Shown piece after piece: positions 1 through 6,821 of a stretch of DNA of 17,191 bases; position 1 is the stretch's first letter, and each line of letters starts with the position of its first letter. The stretch is from positions 1 to 17,191 of the forward strand of contig DOMW01000096.1 of assembly GCA_003510345.1 (NCBI GenBank). The letters are read 5' to 3'. Below the pieces are notes generated by a model, which was not told where the DNA came from, did no database searches, and saw only the letters and a program-made list of their open reading frames with translations. The position numbers and the translations under genes were made by a program. Source of the stretch: Clostridiales bacterium (GTDB taxonomy: Bacteria; Bacillota; Clostridia; Christensenellales; Christensenellaceae).

Positions 1-90
1 AGAGATTTTGAACACGCTCTAGGATGTACAGTCCCGACAAATAGCAATACAGGAATGTTTGATGCAAAGTTCACTGGAAGCAGTCTTTAG
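1..90 (+). CDS. 3' end of an unrecognised protein (partial)
   Basis: Frame 1 is open from the first base to a TAG at 88-90, giving 29 residues that end in FTGSSL. The gene starts outside the window. The visible tail (for example GCTVPTNSNTGMFDAKF) matches no family I recognise, and no domain can be called from it. It is listed because the frame is open from the edge and the structured repeat starts exactly at its stop codon, as the second repeat copy does at the stop of the HD-GYP gene. With only 29 codons, an open frame by chance is possible. Confidence 0.4.
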   Translation, partial: RDFEHALGCTVPTNSNTGMFDAKFTGSSL

Positions 91-252
91 AGCAACTTGA
101 CAAATAATAGTCGAATATCTCTGGCAAAATCATTCCTAGCCGTTGTTACGCAAACTTGTCGTATGTGCCGATGCACCTGTGTTTGCGCGCCTAGTCTGGA
201 AAGGATTTTTCTCCGGCCTACCTCGGCCGCTGTTTGCGGGACTGCTCTAAAG
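85..252 (+). repeat. Structured dispersed repeat, copy 1
   Basis: Positions 103-251 align without gaps to the reverse complement of 14667-14815. The core (103-192) matches at 72 of 90 positions, and all 18 differences are transitions; the distal part (193-251) matches at about half. The copy is bounded by a 10-bp inverted repeat, CTTTAGAGCA (85-94) and TGCTCTAAAG (243-252). Inside is a nested hairpin: CGCAAAC (149-155) with GTTTGCG (181-187), and GTAT (161-164) with ATGC (171-174) including one G-U pair. The left terminal repeat contains the TAG stop of the upstream frame. It could be a structured RNA, a 3'-UTR element or a small non-autonomous mobile element; the sequence does not decide between them. 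Confidence 0.75.
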
Positions 253-375
253 CGAGGATTCTCAAGGAGAACGGAGCGCGACGTTCGCTGAACGCGAGGG
301 GCGCAAGTCGCTGCCCTATGCGACGCGGCGAGCCCGCAGTGAAGCGGGAAGCGAGTCCTTGAGCCGCCGGAGGCA
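253..375. other. GC-rich multi-hairpin element
   Basis: An outer stem, CTCAAGGA (261-268) with TCCTTGAG (356-363), encloses three short hairpins in a row: CGTTC/GAACG (282-286, 290-294), GTCGC/GCGAC (307-311, 320-324) and CCCGC/GCGGG (333-337, 344-348). The layout is a multi-branch junction. The segment is much more GC-rich than the AT-rich DNA that follows and has no convincing reading frame. It directly abuts the structured repeat but has no counterpart next to copy 2. Its function is unknown; a folded RNA or the end of a mobile element are both possible. Confidence 0.5.
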
Positions 376-728
376 TTTTAATCATCACATAGTGATACCT
401 TGGCCCCTGGGGAATACCCTATAGCCTTTGATATCTATCTTTCTCATTTTTGCATACCGATTCATATTTTGGAAGTTTTTTGATACGCTGACACTGTGCT
501 GCAAAAGCGCCACGTAACCCGTGCAAAGATACAGATTAAAAAGCATATATGCTTTTAGTATAACGCTGCGCATCCCCCAAAATGGCGTACGTGGCGAATC
601 ACTATCTACGCCGCCGATTGTAATTACTATTGTTTCGCAAATAACGTCGCTTGCAATCGCTGTCATTCCTTTGCGAAAAAATAATTCTTTTCCACACAAA
701 ATGTCCACACTCCGAACGCAGGGAACTA
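376..728. other. AT-rich intergenic stretch, no supported gene
   Basis: No reading frame here has a ribosome binding site or recognisable protein. A minus-strand frame of 107 codons (385-708, GTG start) and overlapping plus-strand frames exist. None shows domain features, and the frames overlap each other extensively. The stretch may contain decayed coding sequence. The promoter of the pilin-like operon begins at its right edge. Confidence 0.5.
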
Positions 729-757
729 TTTACAAGGGGGGTAAATTTAGGTATACT
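729..757 (+). promoter_or_regulatory. Sigma-A-type promoter of the transglutaminase / pilin-like operon
   Basis: TTTACA (729-734) and TATACT (752-757) are separated by 17 bp, close to the vegetative consensus. The predicted transcript starts near 764, leaving a leader of about 100 nt before the ATG at 868. This makes the lipoprotein gene the first gene of the operon. No complete riboswitch was recognised in the leader. Confidence 0.75.
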
Positions 758-867
758 GTTCTTGGATTGGGGTGTTTTTTTGATTCGGGGCAAAGCCAGC
801 CTCATGCCATCGCGAACCACAAATGAAGAAAGACAATGTGTAAACATGGTGCGGCAAGGATAACGGG

Positions 868-1875
868 ATGAATAAGCATGCTTTTTTAACCTCAAATGGC
901 GTGAAGCGGATCGTTTTATGTTTATTCTTTGCCATGTTTATCGCTTGCCTTGTATCGGGGTGCGGCCCTTCCGGTGGCGACCTTAACGGCGACGGGCAGT
1001 CTTCCGGCGGCGATTCCTCGGGCGGCGGGGCCGGTTCGTGGGATAATACGCCCAAAGTGCTTACGCCCGAAATGCCGGGTACGGACATGCTGGGGCAGGA
1101 GAAAGACGGAGAAACCGTAGCGATCGATATATCGAACAGGGCGGAAGGGTACATCGTGGCGCAGTATAAAGGAAACTATGAAAAAGTCAAACTGATACTA
1201 AAAAAAACGGACGACCCGGAAGCAAGGGATTATAACTACGACCTGACGGTGGGCGGGTACGACGTGCTCCCCCTTTCGGGCGGCAGCGGCACATATGGGG
1301 TGACGGTGGCGGGAAACACGACGGGGACGACCTACGCGCCCATATTTATGGATACATTTGAAGCGGCGTTCGCGGATGAATTCCGGCCGTATCTCTATCC
1401 CAACCAATATGTAAATTTCACCGCGGACAGCCAGGCGGTGGCGATGGCGCGGGATGTGACGGCGGGCGCGACAGGCGATTTTGACGCGGTGGAGAAAATT
1501 TTCAACTACGCGGTAGAAAATATTGCATACGATTACGATAAAGCCGAGCAGGCAAAGCAAGGGCTGCTTTCGGGCTATTTGCCAAATGTGGATGACACAC
1601 TGGCGACGAAAAAGGGGATCTGCTTTGACTACGCGGCGCTTGTGACGACGATGCTGCGCTCGCAGGGGGTCCCCACCAAATTGGTGATCGGGTATTCCGG
1701 GGAAGCCTACCACGCGTGGATCAGCGTACACTTAGAGGGCGTGGGCTGGGTAGCCGCGATCGAATTTAAAGACGAGGACTGGGTGCTTATGGACCCAACG
1801 TTCGCATCGACGGGAAGCGAGTTCCAAAGCCTTGTTGGGGATGGTACGAATTATAATGCAATGTATTATTATTGA
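868..1875 (+). CDS. Transglutaminase-like lipoprotein
   Basis: This is a predicted secreted lipoprotein of 335 residues with a transglutaminase-like (papain-fold) domain. A basic N-terminus and hydrophobic stretch lead to the lipobox VSGC with lipidated Cys32, followed by a Gly/Ser-rich tether (about 33-57). The C-terminal half carries the expected catalytic triad: Cys252 in KKGICFDYAAL, His282 in YHAW and Asp309 in VLMDPTF. The family includes protein cross-linking enzymes and proteases, so the reaction and substrate are not known; the active-site residues suggest it is catalytic. The ATG at 868 follows AAGGATAACGGG. It is the first gene of the operon, 18 bp before the PilC-like gene, so it may process or cross-link surface or pilus-related proteins, although that link is inferred from position only. 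Confidence 0.85.
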   Translation: MNKHAFLTSNGVKRIVLCLFFAMFIACLVSGCGPSGGDLNGDGQSSGGDSSGGGAGSWDNTPKVLTPEMPGTDMLGQEKDGETVAIDISNRAEGYIVAQYKGNYEKVKLILKKTDDPEARDYNYDLTVGGYDVLPLSGGSGTYGVTVAGNTTGTTYAPIFMDTFEAAFADEFRPYLYPNQYVNFTADSQAVAMARDVTAGATGDFDAVEKIFNYAVENIAYDYDKAEQAKQGLLSGYLPNVDDTLATKKGICFDYAALVTTMLRSQGVPTKLVIGYSGEAYHAWISVHLEGVGWVAAIEFKDEDWVLMDPTFASTGSEFQSLVGDGTNYNAMYYY

Positions 1876-1893
1876 GGTTGGAAGGAGAGGGGC

Positions 1894-2931
1894 ATGAGCA
1901 ATAAGAAGCTGTCCAATACAGAAATAGCCGCTTTTTGTGAGCAGCTCGCGTTTATGGTGCGGGCAGGCATATCGCTTCAGGAAAGCCTGATGATCATTCG
2001 CGAGGACGCGAAGAGCGGCAAGGGGCATGATATTACCCAGGGATTGCTGGAAAGAGTGGAGAAAGGCGACACGCTGGGCGCCGCGCTGAAGGAATCCGGG
2101 GTGTTTCCGGATTATATGGTGCAAATGGTGGTGATCGGCGAAGCCTCGGGAAAACTGGAGGAAGTGCTGGAATCGCTGTGCCAGTTTTATGAAAGAAACG
2201 AGTCTATTTCCCGCAGCATCAGGAGCGCGGTGACCTACCCCCTTGTGATGATCGTCATGATGATCGCGGTGATACTGGTGATTATCGTGCAAGTGTTGCC
2301 TGTGTTTGAAGGGGTGTTTGAGCAGCTCGGGAGCGAGGTGCCGGCTGTGGTGCAAAGCATCATAGCGTTTGGCAACGGGGTAAGGCAGTACGCGCTGGTC
2401 ATTATCGTGGTTGTAGCCGTGGTCGTGGTGGTCCTTTTGCTGGCGTACCGTTCGCAGCGGGGGAAGAGCGCGTTTTCCAGCTTGCTTGAGCGGGTGTTTA
2501 AAAAACTGGCGGGTTCCATCTCATCCGGCAGGTTCGCCTCCGCTATGGCGCTCATGTTGTCCGCCGGCATGGATGTAAACCAGGCGCTTGATATGTCGTA
2601 TGACCTGATGGATAATGCTGAGACGCGGCGCAGAATAGAGCGGACAAAAGGGATGATGGCGGAAGGGAAACCGTTTGCGGAAGCGATCGTGGATACAGGC
2701 CTTTTTACGGGCGTGTATGGCCGCATGATCACGGTCGGGTTTAAAACGGGTACGCTGGACAGTGTGATGCAGCGCATAGCGCAGCACTATGAGGACGATA
2801 TCGAAAGAAGGATAGGGTCGATCATATCGGCGCTTGAGCCTACGCTTGTCGCGGTTTTATCGGTTATCGTGGGGCTTATACTACTGGCTGTCATGCTGCC
2901 GCTTATGGGCGTGATGTCCGCGATCGGTTAA
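1894..2931 (+). CDS. pilC: Type II secretion / type IV pilus platform protein (GspF/PilC family)
   Basis: A 345-residue inner-membrane platform protein with two T2SSF domains, at about residues 10-135 and 210-335. Each domain opens with the typical helical pattern (FCEQLAFMVRAGISLQESL; FASAMALMLSAGMDVNQAL). Membrane segments lie at about 116-138, 165-185 and 318-340. In type IV pilus, type II secretion and competence systems this protein sits at the base of the filament and couples the cytoplasmic ATPase to pilin movement. A strong GGAAGGAG site precedes the ATG. The length is slightly short of typical PilC (about 400). Assignment to type IV pilus versus a competence-type pseudopilus cannot be made from this protein alone; the PilT-type ATPase downstream favours the former. 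Confidence 0.9.
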   Translation: MSNKKLSNTEIAAFCEQLAFMVRAGISLQESLMIIREDAKSGKGHDITQGLLERVEKGDTLGAALKESGVFPDYMVQMVVIGEASGKLEEVLESLCQFYERNESISRSIRSAVTYPLVMIVMMIAVILVIIVQVLPVFEGVFEQLGSEVPAVVQSIIAFGNGVRQYALVIIVVVAVVVVVLLLAYRSQRGKSAFSSLLERVFKKLAGSISSGRFASAMALMLSAGMDVNQALDMSYDLMDNAETRRRIERTKGMMAEGKPFAEAIVDTGLFTGVYGRMITVGFKTGTLDSVMQRIAQHYEDDIERRIGSIISALEPTLVAVLSVIVGLILLAVMLPLMGVMSAIG

Positions 2932-2944
2932 TGAGGTGTGTTAA

Positions 2945-3277
2945 ATGGCGAAAGCGTTTACCAAGCAAAAGAAAAGCGCGACGGACTCCGTAAAGTATTT
3001 GGTGCCTGTGTTGTTTTTTGTGCTGATTGTGGCCGTTGTGCTCATCGGCCTGCAAAATGTTTCCGTATCTTCCAAGGGCGAAAACCTGAAGGTGATGGAG
3101 CAGAGCATACGGCGATCCGCGGTGCAGTGCTACGCGATCGAGGGGAGGTACCCGCCCAGCCTGAAGTATTTACAGGACAATTACGGTTTGCTTTTGGATG
3201 AGGGCAGGTATATCTACCACTACCAGGCGGAAGGCATGAACATGATGCCGGATATCGCCGTGTTTGAGAAGAACTGA
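2945..3277 (+). CDS. Small single-TM pilin-cluster protein
   Basis: A 110-residue protein with one N-terminal membrane segment (about 17-36, VKYLVPVLFFVLIVAVVL) and an extracytoplasmic domain containing VQCYAIEGRYPPSLKYL and RYIYHYQAEGMN. That Tyr/Pro-rich motif resembles small pseudopilin-like proteins of Bacillota pilin clusters, although no prepilin peptidase site (Gly before a hydrophobic stretch with Glu at +5) is visible. GAGGTG at 2933-2938 sits 6 bp before the ATG, which favours this frame over an overlapping frame starting at 2938. It lies 13 bp after the PilC-like gene and is presumably a structural or minor component of the same apparatus. Its specific role is unknown. Confidence 0.7.
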   Translation: MAKAFTKQKKSATDSVKYLVPVLFFVLIVAVVLIGLQNVSVSSKGENLKVMEQSIRRSAVQCYAIEGRYPPSLKYLQDNYGLLLDEGRYIYHYQAEGMNMMPDIAVFEKN

Positions 3278-3294
3278 CGGGAGGGCGGTACGCT

Positions 3295-3786
3295 TTGAAA
3301 CGCAGGGATCAACACATTATCGATGTCGTCTTTGTCCTTTCGCTGTTCTGCGTATTCGCGGTGCTTGCGCTGTTTGTCGTCGTTCTCGGGGCGAACGCGT
3401 ATAAGGGCATCTCGGGCGCGATGACGGAGAACTATAATGTGAGAAGCTCGCTCACATACCTAACGGAAAAGATACGGCAGGGCGACGCGTATGGGGATAT
3501 ACTCATAAGCGAGCTTGCGGGCGGGGACGCGCTCGTGCTCACGCAGGAAATTGAGGAAGAAACGTATGAGACGTGGATCTACCTTTACGAGGGGAAGCTG
3601 ACCGAGATGTTTATACGGCAGGGCACGGAATTCGTTCCGGAATTTGGCCAGGCGATCATGGATCTGTCCGGATTTAAAATAGCGGCGCTTGACGGAAGGC
3701 TGTTCCGCGTGACCGCGGTGGATGTGGACGGGGTCGAATATGACAGCCTGGTCAGCCTGAAGGGAACACCAACAAGATTGGACTAG
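3295..3786 (+). CDS. DUF4860-type membrane protein of the pilin-like cluster
   Basis: A 163-residue protein that starts at a TTG (3295) with GGGAGG at 3279-3284. One N-terminal membrane segment (about 9-31) is followed by a domain resembling minor pseudopilins of the GspJ/ComGF shape (SSLTYLTEKIRQGD, LVLTQEI, TWIYLYEGKLTEMF). I recognise the overall pattern as the DUF4860 family, which in Clostridia accompanies GspF and pilin-like genes. This family assignment is from memory and could be confirmed with a profile search. Molecular function is not established. The next gene begins 3 bp after the stop, so translation is probably coupled. Confidence 0.75.
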   Translation: MKRRDQHIIDVVFVLSLFCVFAVLALFVVVLGANAYKGISGAMTENYNVRSSLTYLTEKIRQGDAYGDILISELAGGDALVLTQEIEEETYETWIYLYEGKLTEMFIRQGTEFVPEFGQAIMDLSGFKIAALDGRLFRVTAVDVDGVEYDSLVSLKGTPTRLD

Positions 3787-3789
3787 CTT

Positions 3790-4209
3790 ATGGATATCAG
3801 AACGTCAAAAACAAAGCTGTTCTTAATGGAACTGATCATCATCATATTGGTTTTCTCGATCGCGGGCGCGGTTTGTATCGACCTGTTCGCGCAGGCGAGG
3901 CTTTTAAGCGTAAACAGTACCGACACGACAAACGCGATGATAGAGGCGCAGTCCGCCGCTGAAATGGTGCGCAACACAAACGGCGACCCGCGGTCTGTGG
4001 CGGGTTTTCCGCAGGCGGCGGTTTCTGAGGATGGCTATACGGTGTATTATGACGCAAACTGGGGCGCCTTGCCGGGAAGCGAGGGGGCGGTCTACCAGAT
4101 GCGCGTCGCTTTTTCGCAGGAGGGAAATCTGTTTGCGGCGGATATCACGGTGGAAAAAGCGGGCGCCGCGTTGTACCAGATCAACACGGTGCGCTATATG
4201 AACGAGTAA
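3790..4209 (+). CDS. Type IV pilin-like membrane protein
   Basis: A 139-residue protein with a basic N-terminus and the hydrophobic stretch FLMELIIIILVFSIAGAV. The isolated Glu14 at the head of the hydrophobic helix mimics Glu5 of mature type IV pilins, although the usual Gly at the cleavage site is replaced (sequence KTKLFLMEL). The C-terminal part (DGYTVYYDANWG, YQMRVAFSQEGN) is rich in predicted beta strands, as expected for a minor pilin. The ATG is 3 bp beyond the stop of the preceding gene with no strong Shine-Dalgarno of its own, which suggests translational coupling. It may be a non-processed pseudopilin, or be cut at a non-standard site. No pilin subtype can be named. Confidence 0.7.
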   Translation: MDIRTSKTKLFLMELIIIILVFSIAGAVCIDLFAQARLLSVNSTDTTNAMIEAQSAAEMVRNTNGDPRSVAGFPQAAVSEDGYTVYYDANWGALPGSEGAVYQMRVAFSQEGNLFAADITVEKAGAALYQINTVRYMNE

Positions 4210-4227
4210 CGGGGCGGGGGGAATCTT

Positions 4228-4680
4228 ATGGAAAAAAGAGAAAGCATAGGAATCGGCACGGGCAGCGTCTCCATATTGGCTGTTTTTGTGGTGCTTTGCC
4301 TCACCACGCTTTCCGTGCTGTCGCTTGTGTCGGCGCGCGCGGACAATGCGCTGACACAAAAGACGGCGCAGGTTACGGCGCAATATTACGAAGCGGACGC
4401 GCAGGCGGAAAAAAAGCTGGCCGCACTGCTGGATGTGGTAAAGACAGGCTACGGTTGGGAAAATTACGCGATACAGGAAGGGTTTGACGTGTTTTTAAAA
4501 GGCGGGGCGACAACCGTGGCGTTTTCCACGCCGATAACCGAAAGCAAAGAGCTTTACGCCGAGGTGGAACTTGTTACCGATGATGTCGGCGCGGTGACGG
4601 GGGAATGGAACCGCACGGTGTGGCAGACGCGCGTACTAGCGGATGAGTATATCATAGACGAATCAATGGAAGTTTTTTAG
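4228..4680 (+). CDS. Single-TM protein of the pilin-like cluster
   Basis: A 150-residue protein with a membrane helix near the N-terminus (about 13-36, GSVSILAVFVVLCLTTLSVL), then a probable helical region (ADNALTQKTAQVTAQYYEADAQ) and a mixed domain ending in DEYIIDESMEVF. It has the pilin-like plan of an N-terminal hydrophobic helix running into an amphipathic helix, but no recognisable prepilin cleavage site. A purine-rich stretch (GGGGCGGGGGG) lies just before the ATG. Its conserved place between the other small membrane proteins and the ATPase suggests a structural component. I do not recognise a named family with confidence. Confidence 0.65.
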   Translation: MEKRESIGIGTGSVSILAVFVVLCLTTLSVLSLVSARADNALTQKTAQVTAQYYEADAQAEKKLAALLDVVKTGYGWENYAIQEGFDVFLKGGATTVAFSTPITESKELYAEVELVTDDVGAVTGEWNRTVWQTRVLADEYIIDESMEVF

Positions 4681-4718
4681 TTGCGAAATAGGACATACTA
4701 ACATTGGAGGTGGCTTTT

Positions 4719-5780
4719 TTGGAAACAGAGCAAATCTTATTGGTTGCGGCAATGGATGGCGTATCGGACATTTTTATAATACCCGGCCTGCCGCTCACGC
4801 TAAAAATTAACAACCAGATACAGCGGCATCAGGAAGATCTCTTTACGTCGGAAGATACGGATCGGATTATCCACGAGCTGTACAGGCTTGCGCAGCGCAG
4901 CCCGGACCGCATGATGGCGATGGGAGACGATGATTTTTCCTTTTCCGTGAAGGGTTTATCGCGCTACCGCGTGAATATTTTCCGGCAACGCGGGTCGCTC
5001 GCGGCTGTTGTGCGCGTCATCGCGTTCACCCTGCCCAACCCGGAACAACTGGGTATACCGGACATTGTGATGGAGCAGGGCAAAAAATCGCAGGGGCTGG
5101 TGCTGGTGACAGGCCCCGCGGGCAGCGGTAAATCAACGACGCTCGCCTGTATCATCGACATGATCAACAGCAATTACAACAAGCATGTCATTACGCTGGA
5201 AGACCCGATCGAGTACCTGCACAGGCATAAACAGAGCATTATCAGCCAAAGGGAGATCGTGACGGATACGGAGAGTTACGCGGTTGCGCTTAGGGCCGCC
5301 CTGCGGCAGGCGCCGGACGTCGTCCTTTTGGGGGAAATGCGCGACCATGAGACGATCAGTATCGCGATGACGGCCGCAGAAACAGGCCATTTGGTGATTT
5401 CGACGCTGCATACGATGGGCGCTACGAACACGATAGACAGGATCATAGACGCGTTCCCGCCCAACCAACAGGGGCAGATACGCGTGCAGCTTTCCATGAT
5501 ATTGCAGGCAGTCGTTTCCCAGCAGCTTATACCAACGGTAAGCGAAGACAAGATCGTTCCGGCGTTTGAGGTGATGCTTTGCAACACGGCGATCCGGAAT
5601 ATGATCCGCGAGTCAAAGACGCATCAGATTGACACTGCCATACAATCCGCTTCGGGCGAAGGGATGATGGGCATGGATGCGAGCCTTCTGCGCCTTAGGG
5701 AGCAAGGCGTTATTTCCGCGGAAAAAGCGCTGTTGCACAGCGCGAACCAGGAAGTGATGCGCAAAAAACTGGGAATGTAG
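4719..5780 (+). CDS. pilT: PilT-type twitching/retraction ATPase
   Basis: A hexameric secretion ATPase of the GspE/PilT superfamily. Counted from the chosen start, it has Walker A GPAGSGKST (132-140), the Asp box LEDPIE (160-165), Walker B VVLLGEMRD (about 201-209) and the His box TGHLVISTLHT (222-232). The C-terminal IRNMIRESKTHQI segment is typical of PilT rather than PilB, as are the length (353) and the lack of a long N-terminal extension. PilT powers pilus retraction in the cytoplasm. The first in-frame TTG is at 4704, but GGAGG at 4706-4710 lies inside that reading, so the TTG at 4719, 8 bp downstream, is the likelier start. It is the last gene of the operon. No PilB-type extension ATPase or prepilin peptidase gene lies in the window. 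Confidence 0.92.
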   Translation: METEQILLVAAMDGVSDIFIIPGLPLTLKINNQIQRHQEDLFTSEDTDRIIHELYRLAQRSPDRMMAMGDDDFSFSVKGLSRYRVNIFRQRGSLAAVVRVIAFTLPNPEQLGIPDIVMEQGKKSQGLVLVTGPAGSGKSTTLACIIDMINSNYNKHVITLEDPIEYLHRHKQSIISQREIVTDTESYAVALRAALRQAPDVVLLGEMRDHETISIAMTAAETGHLVISTLHTMGATNTIDRIIDAFPPNQQGQIRVQLSMILQAVVSQQLIPTVSEDKIVPAFEVMLCNTAIRNMIRESKTHQIDTAIQSASGEGMMGMDASLLRLREQGVISAEKALLHSANQEVMRKKLGM

Positions 5781-5903
5781 CGCAGCTTGCGCAAGGCGAA
5801 AAAACCTTTGGCAACTTGTTAAGCTCTATCGGTACAGAGGGTTTTGCCCACACAGAGTGTCAAAACAACCTAAAATGCAGTAAAATGTGATGCTCTGCAC
5901 AGA

Positions 5904-6023
5904 CTGTCAATAAAGGCCCAGGTGCAAGGAATCGTATAACCACGCGGGTGAGCTAGAATCAGCAATTCATCGAGGTCGCGTGGTTATGCGATGACGTCGC
6001 AGATGTCGTGCCTTTATTGACAG
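5904..6023. other. 120-bp two-tier hairpin element
   Basis: A perfect 14-bp terminal inverted repeat, CTGTCAATAAAGGC (5904-5917) and its complement (6010-6023), encloses a second 16-bp stem (5931-5946 with 5977-5992, one G-U pair). The internal loop is 13 + 17 nt and the apical loop about 30 nt (5947-5976). The element sits between the pilT stop and the terminator. There is no obvious flanking duplication and no coding capacity. It could be a small MITE-like insertion or a folded RNA at the 3' end of the pilT transcript. The rest of 5781-6053 holds only weak hairpins. Confidence 0.65.
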
Positions 6024-6053
6024 CCTGAGAGGACTTTGCCCGCATAGGAAATA

Positions 6054-6085
6054 CCCCCGGTTTAACGCCGGGGGATGTTTTTTTT
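6054..6085 (+). terminator. Intrinsic terminator between the pilin-like and two-component operons
   Basis: CCCCCGG (6054-6060) pairs with CCGGGGG (6068-6074) around a 7-nt loop, followed by a run of eight T (6078-6085). It lies about 270 bp after the pilT stop and just before the promoter of the response regulator gene, separating the two operons. Confidence 0.85.
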
Positions 6086-6119
6086 ACAAGTGTTAACAAC
6101 TCTCTAACACGGGTATAAT
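6083..6119 (+). promoter_or_regulatory. Promoter of the two-component operon with PhoB/OmpR-like direct repeats
   Basis: A consensus -10, TATAAT (6114-6119), has no good -35. In its place are spaced repeats: TTTACA (6083-6088), TTAACA (6093-6098) and CTAACA (6104-6109), with the last two exactly 11 bp apart. Repeats of this spacing on one face of the helix are what OmpR/PhoB-family regulators bind. PhoP of Bacillota recognises TTAACA-like repeats. Autoregulation by the downstream response regulator is the natural inference. The first repeat overlaps the T-run of the preceding terminator. Confidence 0.6.
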
Positions 6120-6167
6120 AGGATAAAATCATATGAGAAAGATTGCACAAAAACCGGAGGTATATTT

Positions 6168-6821
6168 ATGGCGAAAATATTGATCGTGGAAGATGAGAAG
6201 CCCATCAATGAACTCATTTACCGCAACCTGGTGCTTGTGGGGCACGACTGCACGCAAGTCTACGACGGCGACGCCGCCGAGCAGGAACTGAAAACGCAAA
6301 ACTACGACCTTGCGCTTTTGGATGTGATGCTGCCCGGGCAGTCCGGGTTTGAGGTGATCGAAAGCGCGCAGGATACCGCCGTCATTTTTTTGACCGCCAA
6401 AGACGGCGTGCCGGACAGGATAAAAGGTTTAAACTTAGGCGCGGACGATTATATCGTAAAGCCGTTCGACATGATAGAGCTTTTGGCGCGCATAAACGCT
6501 GTGCTGCGCCGCACCTACCGCCACAACGCCACATTTACGCTGGACGATACAAAAGTGGATTTCGGCAGCCGCAAGGTATTCCACAAGGGCGAGCCCGTGG
6601 AGCTGACCCCCAAAGAATATGACCTTTTGGAAGAGCTGGTTGTAAACCGCAACATCGCGCTCTCCCGCGACAAGCTGCTGGAAAATGTATGGGGATACGA
6701 CTACATGGGCGATACGCGCACCATAGATGTGCATATCCAGAAGCTGCGCAAAAAACTGGGCTGGGAAAACCGCATTGTTACCGTGTATAAGCTGGGGTAC
6801 CGGCTGGAGGCCAACGGATGA
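6168..6821 (+). CDS. OmpR/PhoB-family response regulator
   Basis: A 217-residue DNA-binding response regulator. The receiver domain (1-120) shows the acidic pocket E8-D9, phosphoacceptor Asp52 (LLDVMLPG), Thr76 and Lys98 (VKPF). The winged-helix output domain (about 125-215) carries ELTPKEYDLLEELV, the recognition segment TRTIDVHIQKLRKKLG and the closing VYKLGYRLE. GGAGG at 6156-6160 precedes the ATG. Its stop overlaps the start of the sensor kinase gene (ATGA), so the pair is translationally coupled. The inputs and targets are unknown. The PhoB-like direct repeats at its own promoter suggest autoregulation and a PhoP/PhoB-like DNA specificity. Confidence 0.95.
   Translation: MAKILIVEDEKPINELIYRNLVLVGHDCTQVYDGDAAEQELKTQNYDLALLDVMLPGQSGFEVIESAQDTAVIFLTAKDGVPDRIKGLNLGADDYIVKPFDMIELLARINAVLRRTYRHNATFTLDDTKVDFGSRKVFHKGEPVELTPKEYDLLEELVVNRNIALSRDKLLENVWGYDYMGDTRTIDVHIQKLRKKLGWENRIVTVYKLGYRLEANG

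Noticed and set aside
97..291. 64-codon plus-strand frame
   Set aside because: It lies inside structured repeat copy 1. Its differences from copy 2 do not favour third codon positions, so it does not behave as coding sequence.
764..867. Possible c-di-GMP (GEMM) riboswitch in the leader of the pilin-like operon, suggested by GGGGCAAAGCC near 787-797
   Set aside because: Only this short stretch resembles the GEMM-I core. The CACGCA and GGGCAAACC parts and the second helix are missing, so the match is probably chance.
2938..3201. 87-codon frame starting 7 bp before the small pilin-cluster gene
   Set aside because: The overlapping 110-residue frame has a proper membrane helix, conserved-looking motifs and correctly spaced GAGGTG. 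This one has none of these.
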